Program-made: the position numbers and the translations under genes
Notes under the pieces: generated by a model
Told to the model about the DNA's origin: nothing
What the model saw: only the letters and a program-made list of their open reading frames with translations
Databases searched by the model: none
Part shown: piece after piece, positions 27,278 through 37,300 of the stretch
Layout of the letters: each line of letters opens with the position of its first letter
Numbering within the stretch: position 1 is the stretch's first letter
From: Dyella humicola
GTDB taxonomy: Bacteria; Pseudomonadota; Gammaproteobacteria; Xanthomonadales; Rhodanobacteraceae
Assembly (NCBI RefSeq): GCF_026283945.1
Contig: NZ_JAPDPC010000001.1
Span: 1,364,001 to 1,428,000 of the forward strand
Length of the DNA: 64,000 bases
Direction of reading: 5' to 3'

Positions 27278-27547
27278 TCAGCGGTCGAGCAGGGCTTTGA
27301 CCGTTGCCACCACGTCGCTCACCGTGCGCACGCTCTTGAAATCCTCGGGCTTGATGCGCGTGCCGGTCATGTCTTGCACCTGGATGGCCAGATCGACGGC
27401 GTCGATGCTGTCCAGTTCGAGGTCGGTGAAGAGGTGCGTCGCCGGCGTGACCCGGGCCGGTTCGATCTCGAAGGTGTCGTGCAGCACCTGCCGAAGCCGG
27501 TCCAGGATGTCCTCGTCGCTGACGCCGCTTGCCATGGTCGTGCTCAT
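27278..27547 (-). CDS. Acyl carrier protein 1 (first gene of the aryl-polyene operon)
   Basis: An 89-residue ACP with the phosphopantetheine Ser in DLELDSIDAVDLAIQV near residue 47. ATG 27547 is preceded by AGGG at a suitable distance; ATG 27535 lacks one. It opens the 17-gene operon and is preceded by about 200 nt of leader with two inverted repeats. It differs clearly from ACP 2, so the two probably have separate duties (priming and extension). Confidence 0.92.
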   Translation of the reverse strand: MSTTMASGVSDEDILDRLRQVLHDTFEIEPARVTPATHLFTDLELDSIDAVDLAIQVQDMTGTRIKPEDFKSVRTVSDVVATVKALLDR

Positions 27548-27634
27548 AAATCCCTGTTCCCGTCGTGCCCGCTACGTTCCCTGTCATGTCGTGCCGGTTC
27601 CCCGGCTGGCTTTTACGCACGATCACGAGAACGC

Positions 27635-27696
27635 GACAGCGTCGTTGGGCGCTGTCGAGATCGGAAGTCCGCTAAATGTGCACCCGCGTAACGGGT
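27635..27696 (-). promoter_or_regulatory. Leader of the aryl-polyene operon with two inverted repeats
   Basis: The first repeat is an 8-bp perfect stem (CGACAGCG at 27634-27641 with CGCTGTCG at 27650-27657, 8-nt loop). The second is ACCCG-CGTAA-CGGGT at 27682-27696. A -10-like TAGAAT on the minus strand lies at 27757-27762, without a good -35 box. If that is the promoter, the operon mRNA has a leader of about 200 nt containing both repeats. Regulation by a protein operator or by RNA structure are both possible. Confidence 0.35.
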
Positions 27697-27809
27697 CCCC
27701 TGTTAATCCGGCTTACCTTGGTAGGCAAAGCCGCACAATTTCACGTTTCTTCGACAATTCTAGCAGAGCTCTTGTGACCAGCGTGATGGCCGGGGCTGGC
27801 TCAGGCGTC

Positions 27810-29981
27810 TCACACGAGCGTAAGTTCTCTCGATAAGGCGGCGAGGCGATCGCGCTGGGCGAGCACCTGGGAGAGCTGTCCGAGCACCAGTCTGGCCGTT
27901 TCATCGCCAGCGCTCTGGAGGCAAGGGGCGTCCGTTGGGACCTGTCCGCATTCGTCGCCGGACGTGGCGCTGCGCTTGGCGAGGGCTTGCGCCAGTTGCT
28001 CCAGCGCCTTCACGGTGAACCCGCCAACCTGGACAACGGTCTCGCGCGCGGGGCCCGCTGGCATCGCCTGGCGGTTCGCGCCCAGTGCCGAGAGTTGGCC
28101 CAGCAAGACATGGGCGGTGGCCAGAAAGCGCAGCAGCGTCTCGCTGCCGCTACGGTGCCGCCCAGGTTCGCGCAGCATCTTGGCCAGCGCACTGCTGAGT
28201 GTGGCATGGGCGTTGTGTGCCTCGCGACGGGCCACGCGATAGTCCAGATCGTCGCGGCGACCGCTGGCGTATTGCGCCATGATCTGGGCGAGATAGCGCG
28301 CGTCGCTACGCACCGTGTCGGCCAGCACATCGTCAAACCGGCGGCCCTGCCAGTCCGGCAGGATAAAGCGCATCGCCAGCGCGGCGATGGCGGCGCCGAT
28401 CAGGGTGTCGAGCAGGCGCGGCAATATGACTTCGTAGCCGTTGCCGACCTGATTGAAGCAGAGCACGACAAACAGCGTGATCGCTGCGGTGGCCGTGGCA
28501 TAGCGGCGCAAACGGGCGGCAAAAAACATCACGCCCGACGCCACGATCAGCGGCATCTGCCAGGGACCGAACGGCAGCAGCCGTAGCGTGGCCCAGCCAA
28601 GCACCAGCCCGATGAGGGTGCCGATCATGCGCTGTACCAGCCGGATGCGCGTCGCACCATAACTGGGCTGGCACACCAGCAAGGTGGTCAGCAGGATCCA
28701 GTAACCGTGCCGTGGATGCACCGCGTGTAGCACGGCATAGCCCGCCAGCAGTGCGATGCCGAGTCGTAGCGCATGGCGAAAGCGGAACGATTGTCGGGTC
28801 AGCTGGAGGCGGATGCGCGTCCAGGCTTCGCCGAGCGATTGCGGGCTGGGATTCTGCAGGGTGCTATCTGCCCCGGCAGCGGGCAACCCGACAGGCGTTT
28901 CACCTTGCAGCTGCGCCTGGATCGCCAGGAGGTTGCGCACCAGCGCATCGAGCGAGCGCAGCACGTGCTCGGCGGGTGGATGGACTTGCGCGCGCAGCGC
29001 CATGACGGCGCCTTGGAGATCCCGTGCCGATGCGCGGGTCTCGATAGCCACGGGCGTCTCCGCTCGCAGACGCAACGCTTCCGCGCGCTGGCGACAGTTG
29101 CGCGCTTCAAGTTGCAGCAGGTGCTCGCAGCGAAATAGCACATCACTGTGGAACAGCGCTTCGGCAAGCGCGTCATACGGGTAATGCGTGGAGCTGATGC
29201 GCTCATGGATATCCTGCGCCATGAAATACAGTCGCAGGCGTTCGGCCGTGGCGCCCCGCGGACGCCTCGCGCCGATGCGGTCGATCAGGACCAATCGCGT
29301 GTCGTTGAGCGCTTCCACCACGCGTTCGTTCTTCATGGCCAGCGCAAGCTGCAAGGCTTCCCGATCGACCCCATGGACTGGCATGAACAGAGCGGCCTTG
29401 CCCGCGAGGCAGTCGGCCAGTGCGTCGAACAGACGCGCCAGCGAGTGCCGTACGGCTTGTTGCGGCGCCACCACGCTCCATGACAGAGAAAGCACGCCGT
29501 ACCAGGCCGCGCCTGCCAGCAGGATCAATGGCTGGTGCCACGGGTCGATGACCATGCCGGCCTGGTCGGCGCCAATCATCGCGTACACCGCCAACAGCAA
29601 CGTGGCGCCTGCCACCGTGGCGTAGCGCTCGCTGATGGCGCCCAGCATCACCAGCACGAAAGTGGCCAGCGGCAGGCCTAGCGCGAACGCGATGGGGTAA
29701 GGGAATAGCCATTGCACCGCGAAGGACGACACGGCGAAGCAGGCCAGTGTCACCAGCAGGGTACTCAGGCGGTTGCGCCAATGGTCCTCGGTCTCCGCCA
29801 AAGCGCAGGCAATCACGCCAAGCAGGGCCGGGCTCACGGCGTCGAGACGGTCGACGGCGAAACACCAGGCCGCAGCACCGCCCAACGCGAGCAAGACGCG
29901 CAGACATTCGGCAAAGCGATCGGAACCGCGCAGGCGGCGCCAGCGATGGGCGAGAGTGGCAGCAGGCATGCGCGCCAGCAT
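27810..29981 (-). CDS. FUSC/YccS-family membrane protein
   Basis: A 723-residue protein with two blocks of about five hydrophobic helices (residues about 25-180 and 400-530), separated and followed by large soluble helical domains. This is the layout of the YccS/YhfK family, relatives of aromatic acid exporters. The segments HPRHGYWILLTTLLVCQPSYGAT and the second block after it are characteristic. Substrate unknown. An aromatic acid efflux role beside an aryl-pigment operon is an attractive but unproven guess. Confidence 0.85.
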   Translation of the reverse strand: MLARMPAATLAHRWRRLRGSDRFAECLRVLLALGGAAAWCFAVDRLDAVSPALLGVIACALAETEDHWRNRLSTLLVTLACFAVSSFAVQWLFPYPIAFALGLPLATFVLVMLGAISERYATVAGATLLLAVYAMIGADQAGMVIDPWHQPLILLAGAAWYGVLSLSWSVVAPQQAVRHSLARLFDALADCLAGKAALFMPVHGVDREALQLALAMKNERVVEALNDTRLVLIDRIGARRPRGATAERLRLYFMAQDIHERISSTHYPYDALAEALFHSDVLFRCEHLLQLEARNCRQRAEALRLRAETPVAIETRASARDLQGAVMALRAQVHPPAEHVLRSLDALVRNLLAIQAQLQGETPVGLPAAGADSTLQNPSPQSLGEAWTRIRLQLTRQSFRFRHALRLGIALLAGYAVLHAVHPRHGYWILLTTLLVCQPSYGATRIRLVQRMIGTLIGLVLGWATLRLLPFGPWQMPLIVASGVMFFAARLRRYATATAAITLFVVLCFNQVGNGYEVILPRLLDTLIGAAIAALAMRFILPDWQGRRFDDVLADTVRSDARYLAQIMAQYASGRRDDLDYRVARREAHNAHATLSSALAKMLREPGRHRSGSETLLRFLATAHVLLGQLSALGANRQAMPAGPARETVVQVGGFTVKALEQLAQALAKRSATSGDECGQVPTDAPCLQSAGDETARLVLGQLSQVLAQRDRLAALSRELTLV

Positions 29982-30014
29982 ACGACGTAGGCAGTATGGG
30001 CAGGCGGGACCAAT

Positions 30015-30042
30015 AAAAACGCCGGCCAGGGGCCGGCGTTTT
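30015..30042 (-). terminator. Intrinsic terminator after leucine dehydrogenase
   Basis: A 12-bp perfect stem (30016-30027 with 30031-30042, core CGCCGGCC) with a 3-nt loop. On the minus strand it ends in five T. It stands 20 bp after the dehydrogenase stop. Confidence 0.88.
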
Positions 30043-30061
30043 CGGGTAACGCTACGCGTGC

Positions 30062-31165
30062 TTACTGACCGCGCATGCGACCGGCGAAGCGCGGACCATG
30101 GTCGCCCATGTTCGGCAGCTTGATCTTGCCGATGGCCGTGATGCGCTCTTCGGCCAGACGGTCGGCCGCCTTGTAGGTCGGCACGCCTTCGTTCTTGGAG
30201 ATTTCGAAGATGCGACCCAGGTTGTAGTAGATCGTGCGCATCATGCGCATCGCACGTTCGCGGTTGTAGCCGTCGATTTCCAGCGACACGTTCATCACGC
30301 CGCCCGCATTGACCGCATAGTCCGGCGCATACAGCACGCCGCGACGCTGCAGCTCGTCACCGATGGCGTCGGTGGCCAGCTGGTTGTTGGCCGCGCCGCA
30401 GATAATCTTGGCCTTGATGCGGTCGATGGTCTGCTCGTTGAGCGTACCGCCCAGTGCGCACGGCGAGTACACGTCGGCGTCGACGTCGTAGATCTCGTCC
30501 AGGCCCACGGCTTCGCAGCCCAGCTCGTCGACGCAGCGCTGCACCGCATCCTTGTTGATATCGGTGACAAACACCTTGGCGCCCTGCTCACGCAGCAGCT
30601 TGATGAACTCGCTGCCCACGTGGCCGCAGCCCTGCACGGCGTAGCTGTACTTGCCCACGTCTTCGTTGCCGTGCTTGACCTGCAACGCGGCCATCAGGCC
30701 CTGCAGCGTGCCGAACGCGGTGAACGGCGACGGATCGCCCGAACCGCCATGCACCTGGTGCACGCCGGTCACGTATTCGGTTTCACGGAACACGTATTCC
30801 ATGTCGTTGACGTCGATGCCGACGTCTTCGGCGGTGATGTAGCGGCCGTTGAGCGAGTTGACGAAGCGGCCGAACGCGCGGAACAGCGCCTCCGACTTGT
30901 CCTTGCTCGGGTCACCGATGATCACCGCCTTGCCGCCGCCCAGGTTCAGGCCGGCCACGGCGTTCTTGTAGGTCATGCCGCGCGACAGGCGCAGCACGTC
31001 GTTCACCGCGTCCTGCTCGCTCTTGTACGGCCACATGCGCAGGCCGCCGAGCGCCGGACCCAGCACCGTGTTGTGGATCGCGATGATGGCCTTCAGGCCA
31101 GCGTCCTTGTTATGGCAGAAGACGACTTCTTCGTGACCCGTGTTGGCGATGGTTTCGAAAATCAT
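30062..31165 (-). CDS. Leucine dehydrogenase (Glu/Leu/Phe/Val dehydrogenase family)
   Basis: A 367-residue NAD-dependent amino acid dehydrogenase that deaminates leucine, valine and isoleucine to their 2-oxo acids. The catalytic region is typical: GGLRMWPY, the substrate Lys in MTYKNAVAG and the catalytic Lys in NLGGGKAVIIGDPSKDKSE near residue 80. The Rossmann motif is VQGCGHVGSEF near 180. ATG 31165 gives the standard start MIFETIANTGHEE. In Xanthomonadales this feeds branched-chain fatty acid synthesis as well as catabolism. A minus-strand TACAAT at 31307-31312 could be its -10 box. Confidence 0.93.
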   Translation of the reverse strand: MIFETIANTGHEEVVFCHNKDAGLKAIIAIHNTVLGPALGGLRMWPYKSEQDAVNDVLRLSRGMTYKNAVAGLNLGGGKAVIIGDPSKDKSEALFRAFGRFVNSLNGRYITAEDVGIDVNDMEYVFRETEYVTGVHQVHGGSGDPSPFTAFGTLQGLMAALQVKHGNEDVGKYSYAVQGCGHVGSEFIKLLREQGAKVFVTDINKDAVQRCVDELGCEAVGLDEIYDVDADVYSPCALGGTLNEQTIDRIKAKIICGAANNQLATDAIGDELQRRGVLYAPDYAVNAGGVMNVSLEIDGYNRERAMRMMRTIYYNLGRIFEISKNEGVPTYKAADRLAEERITAIGKIKLPNMGDHGPRFAGRMRGQ

Positions 31166-31420
31166 TGGAACGGTGACTCCAAGTTGAGTGCCCGGGGATG
31201 GCACGCTGGAATGGAGGCGGGAACGATGCAGCACGGCCCCGCCAAGGCAGAAAACGCCTGAAACTCAAACGCCCCAGCAGAGCTGAGGCGATGAGGTTAG
31301 ATCCCGATTGTAGTACGGCGCGCGGCAGGGCTGGTGTCGCGGCGCATCAAAGCGCTGGCGTATGGGCCCTTTGTGCGCTGACACGCCGTGGTTTTTGGCG
31401 TGCCACAACACGCCAGTGGC

Positions 31421-31774
31421 TTAGCCGGCGACCCACACACCCACGTTGAGATGCCAGCCGTCGTTCCGACGCTCATAGTGCGGGTGCACATAGTGATAAC
31501 CGGCGCGCTCGGCTTCCCAATGGCCGCGATGAGCAATGTACTGATGACCGTCCCAGTGCCAGTAGCCGCGGGCCCAGACGTAGCCGTGACGCGGTGCCGG
31601 CTCGACTTCCACCACTTCCACCGGCGGCGGTTGCGGGGCGATCACTTCAACGTACTCGCGCTGCACGACAGGCTCGCGTTCCACCACGACCGGGCGCGGA
31701 CGGGCCGGCTGCTCGACGACACAGCCACTGGCCAGCAGGGTCAACGCCGTGAGGGCGACTAGACGAATCGACAT
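31421..31774 (-). CDS. YXWGXW-repeat lipoprotein A
   Basis: A 117-residue lipoprotein: signal peptide with lipobox (LTLLASGC, Cys 18), a Pro/Val/Glu-rich linker, then aromatic repeats RHGYVWARGYWHWDG and a His-rich ending (YHYVHPHYERRNDGW). Proteins with YXWGXW motifs are exported and of unknown function. A related gene lies 260 bp upstream on the same strand. Confidence 0.8.
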   Translation of the reverse strand: MSIRLVALTALTLLASGCVVEQPARPRPVVVEREPVVQREYVEVIAPQPPPVEVVEVEPAPRHGYVWARGYWHWDGHQYIAHRGHWEAERAGYHYVHPHYERRNDGWHLNVGVWVAG

Positions 31775-32033
31775 AGTTGAGATGCCTTATGTGAAGGAAA
31801 AGTGAGTGTTGTGGTTGAACAATGACGTCCATAGCTGAGGCTTAGCTTTCTCGAACCGATCATTTTCATTCGACATTTTCTTTGCCGGCAAGGGCTTGCG
31901 TTTTGTCCTTGCTCTCTTTCCCGCACCAGTGCGTGATTGACCCGGCTATCTCGTTGACATGGCTGGCGGCCAGGCGGTTTGGCAGCGAAAAGATCGGGTT
32001 TCATCGCCTCATGGTTCGCAAGTTATTGCTTGC

Positions 32034-32357
32034 TCAGCGTCCCCAGTAACCCTCGTGCAGATGCCAGCCGTCGTGATGACGTTCCCAGCGGGTCTGGTGA
32101 TAGACGTAGCCGGGACGGACCGCCATCCAGTTGCCACCGACCCACACATGGCGCTGACCTTCCCAGCGCCAATAGCCAGGCGCCCAGACAAAACCCGCGC
32201 GCGGCGGCGGAATCACTTCAAACGCGGGCGCCGGCGGCGCCACGTCGATGCCGATGTCCACGGCGACACCCGCCGCTGCGGTTGGGGAATAGACCGCGCT
32301 CGCGCTGGCGATACCGAGTGCTGCGAGCAGGGCGAGTTTGCGGGTGGTGCACAGCAT
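32034..32357 (-). CDS. YXWGXW-repeat exported protein B
   Basis: A 107-residue protein from ATG 32357, which has a perfect AGGAGG upstream. Signal peptide with the stretch LALLAALGIASASA. The mature part carries RAGFVWAPGYWRWEG and ends RHHDGWHLHEGYWG, clearly paralogous to the neighbouring lipoprotein but without a lipobox. Probably periplasmic. It is divergent from the TetR regulator at 32532, which could control it. Confidence 0.8.
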   Translation of the reverse strand: MLCTTRKLALLAALGIASASAVYSPTAAAGVAVDIGIDVAPPAPAFEVIPPPRAGFVWAPGYWRWEGQRHVWVGGNWMAVRPGYVYHQTRWERHHDGWHLHEGYWGR

Positions 32358-32495
32358 GTGGGGTCCTCCTTGAGGTCGCCGCACCGCGCGGCTTTAGGGC
32401 GGAAAACGACCGCCCCCCAACCGTGTTGACCGGACCCAGCTGTCTCGTTCAGTTTCGCGCAGACTGGATATCGGCGGCCATTCATAAACTGAGCC

Positions 32496-32525
32496 TTGAA
32501 AAAGAACGAACGGTCGTGCTATTTT
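32496..32525 (+). promoter_or_regulatory. Promoter with embedded operator for the TetR-hydrolase operon
   Basis: TTGAAA (32496-32501) and TATTTT (32520-32525) are separated by 18 bp. The spacer contains the dyad ACGA-ACGG-TCGT (32506-32517), a likely operator for the TetR regulator. The start codon at 32532 lies only 7 bp past the -10 box and has no ribosome site, so the mRNA is probably leaderless. Confidence 0.5.
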
Positions 32526-32531
32526 TCAGCT

Positions 32532-33155
32532 ATGAGTGCGATCCCGACCAGCAAACGTGCGGCCACCCGCGAACTGATCCTTGAGCATGCCTACGAGCTG
32601 GCCCGTCGTGAGGGGCTGGAAGGCCTGTCCATTGGCTCGTTGGCGCAAGGCGTCGGCATGTCCAAGAGCGGCGTCTTCGCCCATTTCGGTTCACGCGAGG
32701 ATTTGCAGCTGGCCGTCCTGGAAGCAGGGCAGTTGCGCTTCCTGCAACGAGTGAAGTGGCCCGCGCTGAAGTTGCCGCGAGGCCTGCCACGGTTGCGAGC
32801 GATCGTGTCCCACTGGATCGACTGGTCATGCGAGTACGCGAGCGGTTGCGTACTGCTCACCGCGGTCAGCGAATACGACGGCCGCGAAGGTCCGCTGCAC
32901 GACGCCGTCACCCGTCAGCAATCGGGATGGCGCCAGGAAATGTGTCGCGCGATCAACCATGCCATGGAGAACGGCGAGTTGGGCGAGGACACCGACCCGG
33001 CCCAGCTCGCCTTCGAAATCTACGCACTCATCCTGGGCCTGCATCACGACGCGGGCCTGTTTGGTTTTGAACAGGCCCGCCAGCACACGCAGACGGGCTT
33101 CGAGCGTTTGCTTGCCAGCTATCGTCCTGCCCCTGATCGGAGGGCCGCGCCATGA
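32532..33155 (+). CDS. TetR/AcrR family transcriptional regulator
   Basis: A 207-residue regulator. The DNA-binding helix-turn-helix is at the N-terminus (TRELILEHAYELARREGLEG, with GVGMSKSGVFAHFGSREDL as recognition region). The C-terminal ligand domain resembles the TetR_C_33-like group. The start at 32532 is preferred because it lies at the transcription start predicted from the promoter. It overlaps the hydrolase gene by 4 bp and probably represses its own operon. Confidence 0.88.
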   Translation: MSAIPTSKRAATRELILEHAYELARREGLEGLSIGSLAQGVGMSKSGVFAHFGSREDLQLAVLEAGQLRFLQRVKWPALKLPRGLPRLRAIVSHWIDWSCEYASGCVLLTAVSEYDGREGPLHDAVTRQQSGWRQEMCRAINHAMENGELGEDTDPAQLAFEIYALILGLHHDAGLFGFEQARQHTQTGFERLLASYRPAPDRRAAP

Positions 33156-34084
33156 CTCGCACCACCACCGCCGCCAAACATCATCACGCTACCGACGCGC
33201 TCAAGCTCAAGGCCGTGCGCGCCGGTTTCGCACTCGCCAGCCGGCTTGCACCAGCGCGCGCAGTGAACCGCGCGGCACAGCTTTTCGTCACGCCATTCGG
33301 CAGCAGTCGCGCGCGCGCCCAGCGTGCCCAGCCCGATGCGGACATGACCTTTGCAGAGCTGGATATCGCTGGCCAGCGCATCGCCACCTATGTCTGGGGT
33401 GACCCGAAGCGGCAGCCTTATGCCTTGCTGGTGCATGGCTGGTCGAGTTTCGGTTTGCGCTATTTGCCGTGGGTGAAGTCGTTGCGGGCACTGGGTTACG
33501 CGGTGGTGACGTTCGACCAGCCGGGCCATGGCAAGAGTGGTGGGCGCTATTGCTCGCTGCCGGATTTCGTCAACACGGTGCGCGAGGTCGGCAAGCACTT
33601 CGGCGATGCCGCGCTGACCATCGCCCATTCGCTGGGCGGCACCGCGGCCGCGCTGGCGCAGGGTGATGCGTGGCATGCGCAGAAGCTCATCCTCATCGCG
33701 CCTGCTGCCGATCCGGTGGACGCCACCCGCCGCTTCACCCGCTTTGTTCATCTCGGCGGCCATCTCAATGGGCGCCTGCACGATCGCCTGGAGCTGATGT
33801 CCGGCGTCAACATCCACGACCTGCAGGTGCATCGTCATTTGCCTGCGCTCGGCCAGCCGGCGCTGATCGTTCATGACATGGATGACCAAGACGTGCCCTG
33901 GGCCGAAGGTGAACGCTACGCACGCTACTGGCGCGGCGCGCGCCTACTCACCACGCAGGGGCTGGGTCACCGCGACGTGCTCGACGCACCGGAAGTCATC
34001 GAGGCCTCGCTGGCGTTTTTGCGTGGCGAAGTCGTGGGTGAGCGCGTGGTCTCGTCGCCGAATTTGCCGTTTGGCGATAGCTGA
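33152..34084 (+). CDS. Alpha/beta hydrolase
   Basis: A 310-residue hydrolase. The oxyanion region is LVHGWSSFG, the nucleophile elbow is AHSLGG with Ser near residue 155, the acid is in [10 protein letters not shown] and the catalytic His in GLGHRDVL. About 70 N-terminal residues precede the fold and are basic, with no signal peptide. Substrate unknown, perhaps an ester or lactone sensed by the TetR partner. Translationally coupled to it through ATGA. Confidence 0.85.
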   Translation: MTRTTTAAKHHHATDALKLKAVRAGFALASRLAPARAVNRAAQLFVTPFGSSRARAQRAQPDADMTFAELDIAGQRIATYVWGDPKRQPYALLVHGWSSFGLRYLPWVKSLRALGYAVVTFDQPGHGKSGGRYCSLPDFVNTVREVGKHFGDAALTIAHSLGGTAAALAQGDAWHAQKLILIAPAADPVDATRRFTRFVHLGGHLNGRLHDRLELMSGVNIHDLQVHRHLPALGQPALIVHDMDDQDVPWAEGERYARYWRGARLLTTQGLGHRDVLDAPEVIEASLAFLRGEVVGERVVSSPNLPFGDS

Positions 34085-34302
34085 CTTGGCGAACTCGCTG
34101 CCGGGATGACGATAGGTGGTTGTCTCGGCATCAATACCCAGGCGAATGGCCGCCCCGCGCCCCCGTTACATTGCAGCGCAAAACCCTTGCGAATCATGGC
34201 CTCTGCGCCTGGAGGGCATGGGCACCCCGCGCCGCAACATGTTCCGAACGTAACCATCCATTAAAATCGGGGACTACGCCGCACTGCAGTTTCGGAGTCC
34301 CC

Positions 34303-37300
34303 ATGAGTTCCCCCGCCCAGCACGTTCCCGCCAGCGCCGCCCAGGCGGAGACCCGTCCACTGCGCTTCGTCACGGCAGCCAGCCTGTTCGACGGCCACGA
34401 CGCGGCCATCAACATCATGCGTCGCATCATCCAGTCGCAAGGTGCGGAAGTGATCCACCTCGGCCATAACCGCTCGGTGGAAGACGTGGTGCGGGCCGCA
34501 CTGCAGGAAGACGCCGATGCCATTGCGCTGTCGTCCTACCAGGGCGGCCATGTCGAGTATTTCAAGTACATGGTCGACATGTTGAAGGAGCATGGCGCCG
34601 CGCACATCCGTGTGTTCGGTGGCGGTGGTGGCACCATCACGCCGGAGGAGATTCGTGAGCTGCAGGCGTACGGCGTGGAGCGTATCTACCACCCGAACGA
34701 CGGCATGAAGCTCGGTCTGGTCGAGATGATCGAAGACGTCATGCAGCGCACGCGTGCGGCCGCCACCCAGCGCGCCAAGCTGGAGCAGGCCACCACGGTG
34801 GTGCCGCTGGTCGACATCGACGACGAGATTTCCATTGGCCATATGCTCTCCGCCATTGAGGAAAGCGAGCTGCCGGAAGCGGAGCTGGAACACCTGCGCA
34901 AGCAGTGGAAGATGGCCGGCAAGCAGACGCCGGTGCTCGGCGTGACCGGCACCGGCGGTGCGGGCAAGTCGTCGGTGGTGGATGAACTGCTATTGCGCTT
35001 CCTGCACGCGTTCCCGCAGATGCGCATCGCCGTGCTCGCGGTGGACCCCACGCGTCGCCGTAGTGGTGGTGCTTTGCTGGGCGACCGCATCCGCATGAAT
35101 TCGTTGCGCAGCCATCGCGTGTATATGCGCTCCATGGCCACGCGCCGCCAGCACGCCGCCACCAGCGCGGTGCTGCACGACTGCATCGATTTTCTCAAGG
35201 CGCAGCCGTACGACCTGATCATCGTGGAAACCGCGGGCATCGGCCAGAGCGATTCGGAAATCGTCGACCTGGTAGATTTCCCCACCTATGTGATGACCAG
35301 CGACTACGGCGCCGCCAGCCAGCTCGAGAAGATCGACATGCTCGACTTCGCCGAACTGGTGGTGCTGAACAAGTTCGACAAGCGCGGCGCCGAAGACGCG
35401 CTGCGCGACGTGCGCAAGCAATGGAAGCGCAACCGCACCGCCTTCAGGCTCACCGACGAGCAGGTGCCGGTATTCCCCACCATCGCCAGCCAGTTCAACG
35501 ATCCGGGCGTCACCTGGATGTTCTCCAACCTGTGCCGCCTGCTGCGCGAGAAGCTCAGCCTGCCGGCCGAGAAGTGGACGCCGAACCTCGACACCACTTT
35601 GAAGGAGCCGCGCGCCACCGTGCTGATTCCCGGCAGCCGCGTGCGCTATCTCGCTGAGATCGCGGAGCAGGGTCGTGGCATCAACAAGGAAATCGAGCAC
35701 GAGGCCGAGTTCGCGAGCAAGGCGCAGCATTACTACGAGTCGTTGAAAGATCTGGGCGACGACAAGTTGCCACGTGCTCTGGCTCGCTACGAGTCCGCCG
35801 TGTTGCACGAGGAGGGCGCCGACCGCACCTTGCTGACGCTGCGCCAGCGCTATAACGAAGCGTTGAAGGAACTCAGCCACGAAGCCATTCACCTGCTGCA
35901 CGAGTGGCCCGCGCGCTACAAGTCGGTGACCGACGAAGTCAATGAGTACAAGGTGCGCGACAAGGTGATCCGGGTGGAGAACTACCGCATATCGCTGAGC
36001 CACCAGAAGGTCCCCAAGGTGTCGCCGCCCAAGACCAAGGACTGGGGCGACCTGCTGCGCTTCCTGATGCGCGAGAACCTGCCGGGCCATTACCCGTACA
36101 CCGGTGGCGTGTACCCGTATCGCCGCACCGGCGAAGACCCGACCCGCATGTTCGCGGGCGAAGGTACGCCAGAGCGCACCAATCGCCGCTTCCATTACCT
36201 GAGCCAGGGCGGTGCGGCCACGCGCCTGTCCACCGCGTTCGACTCGGTCACGCTGTATGGCGAAGATCCGGCCCCGCGTCCGGACATCTACGGCAAGATC
36301 GGCAACTCCGGCGTCAACATCGCCTCGCTCGACGATATGAAGAAGCTGTACTCCGGCTTCGATCTCAGCGCGCCGACCAGCTCGGTGTCGATGACCATCA
36401 ACGGTCCCGCGCCGATCATCCTCGCGATGTTCATGAACACCGCGATCGACCAGAACGTGGAGAAGTACCTCAAGGCCGATCCCGCACGTTGGGCTGCGGC
36501 CGAAAAGCATATCGCCGAGTTGTACGCCCACGGCCAGCGCCCGACGTATTCGGGTGAGCTGCCCAAGGGCAATGAAGGTCTTGGCCTTGGCCTGCTTGGC
36601 GTCACCGGCAACCAGCTGGTTGACGCCGAGACCTATGCGCGCATCAAGCAGGAGACCCTGCAGAGCGTTCGCGGCACCGTACAGGCGGACATCCTCAAGG
36701 AAGACCAGGCGCAGAACACCTGCATCTTCTCCACCGAATTCGCGCTGCGCATGATGGGCGACATCCAGCAGTACTTCGTCGACCACAAGGTGCGCAACTT
36801 CTACTCAGTATCGATTTCCGGTTATCACATCGCCGAAGCCGGCGCGAACCCGATCAGCCAGCTCGCCTTTACGTTGAGCAACGGCTTCACCATCGTCGAG
36901 TACTACCTTGCGCGCGGTATGAACATCGACGACTTCGCGCCGAACCTGTCGTTCTTCTTCTCCAACGGCATGGACCCGGAATACACCGTGATCGGCCGCG
37001 TGGCCCGTCGCATCTGGGCACGCGCCATGCGCGAGCGCTACGGTGCCAGCGCGCGCAGCCAGATGATGAAGTACCACATCCAGACCTCCGGCCGTTCGCT
37101 GCACGCGCAGGAGATCCAGTTCAACGACATCCGCACCACGCTGCAGGCGCTGTACGCGCTGTTCGACAACTGCAACAGCCTGCATACGAATGCCTACGAC
37201 GAAGCCATCACCACGCCGACCGAAGAAAGCGTGCGTCGCGCCGTCGCGATCCAGATGATCATCAACAAGGAACTGGGCCTCAACTTCAACGAGAACCCGT

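Noticed and set aside
34990-36786. Minus-strand open frame of 598 codons
   Set aside because: Antisense to icmF, no recognisable domain.
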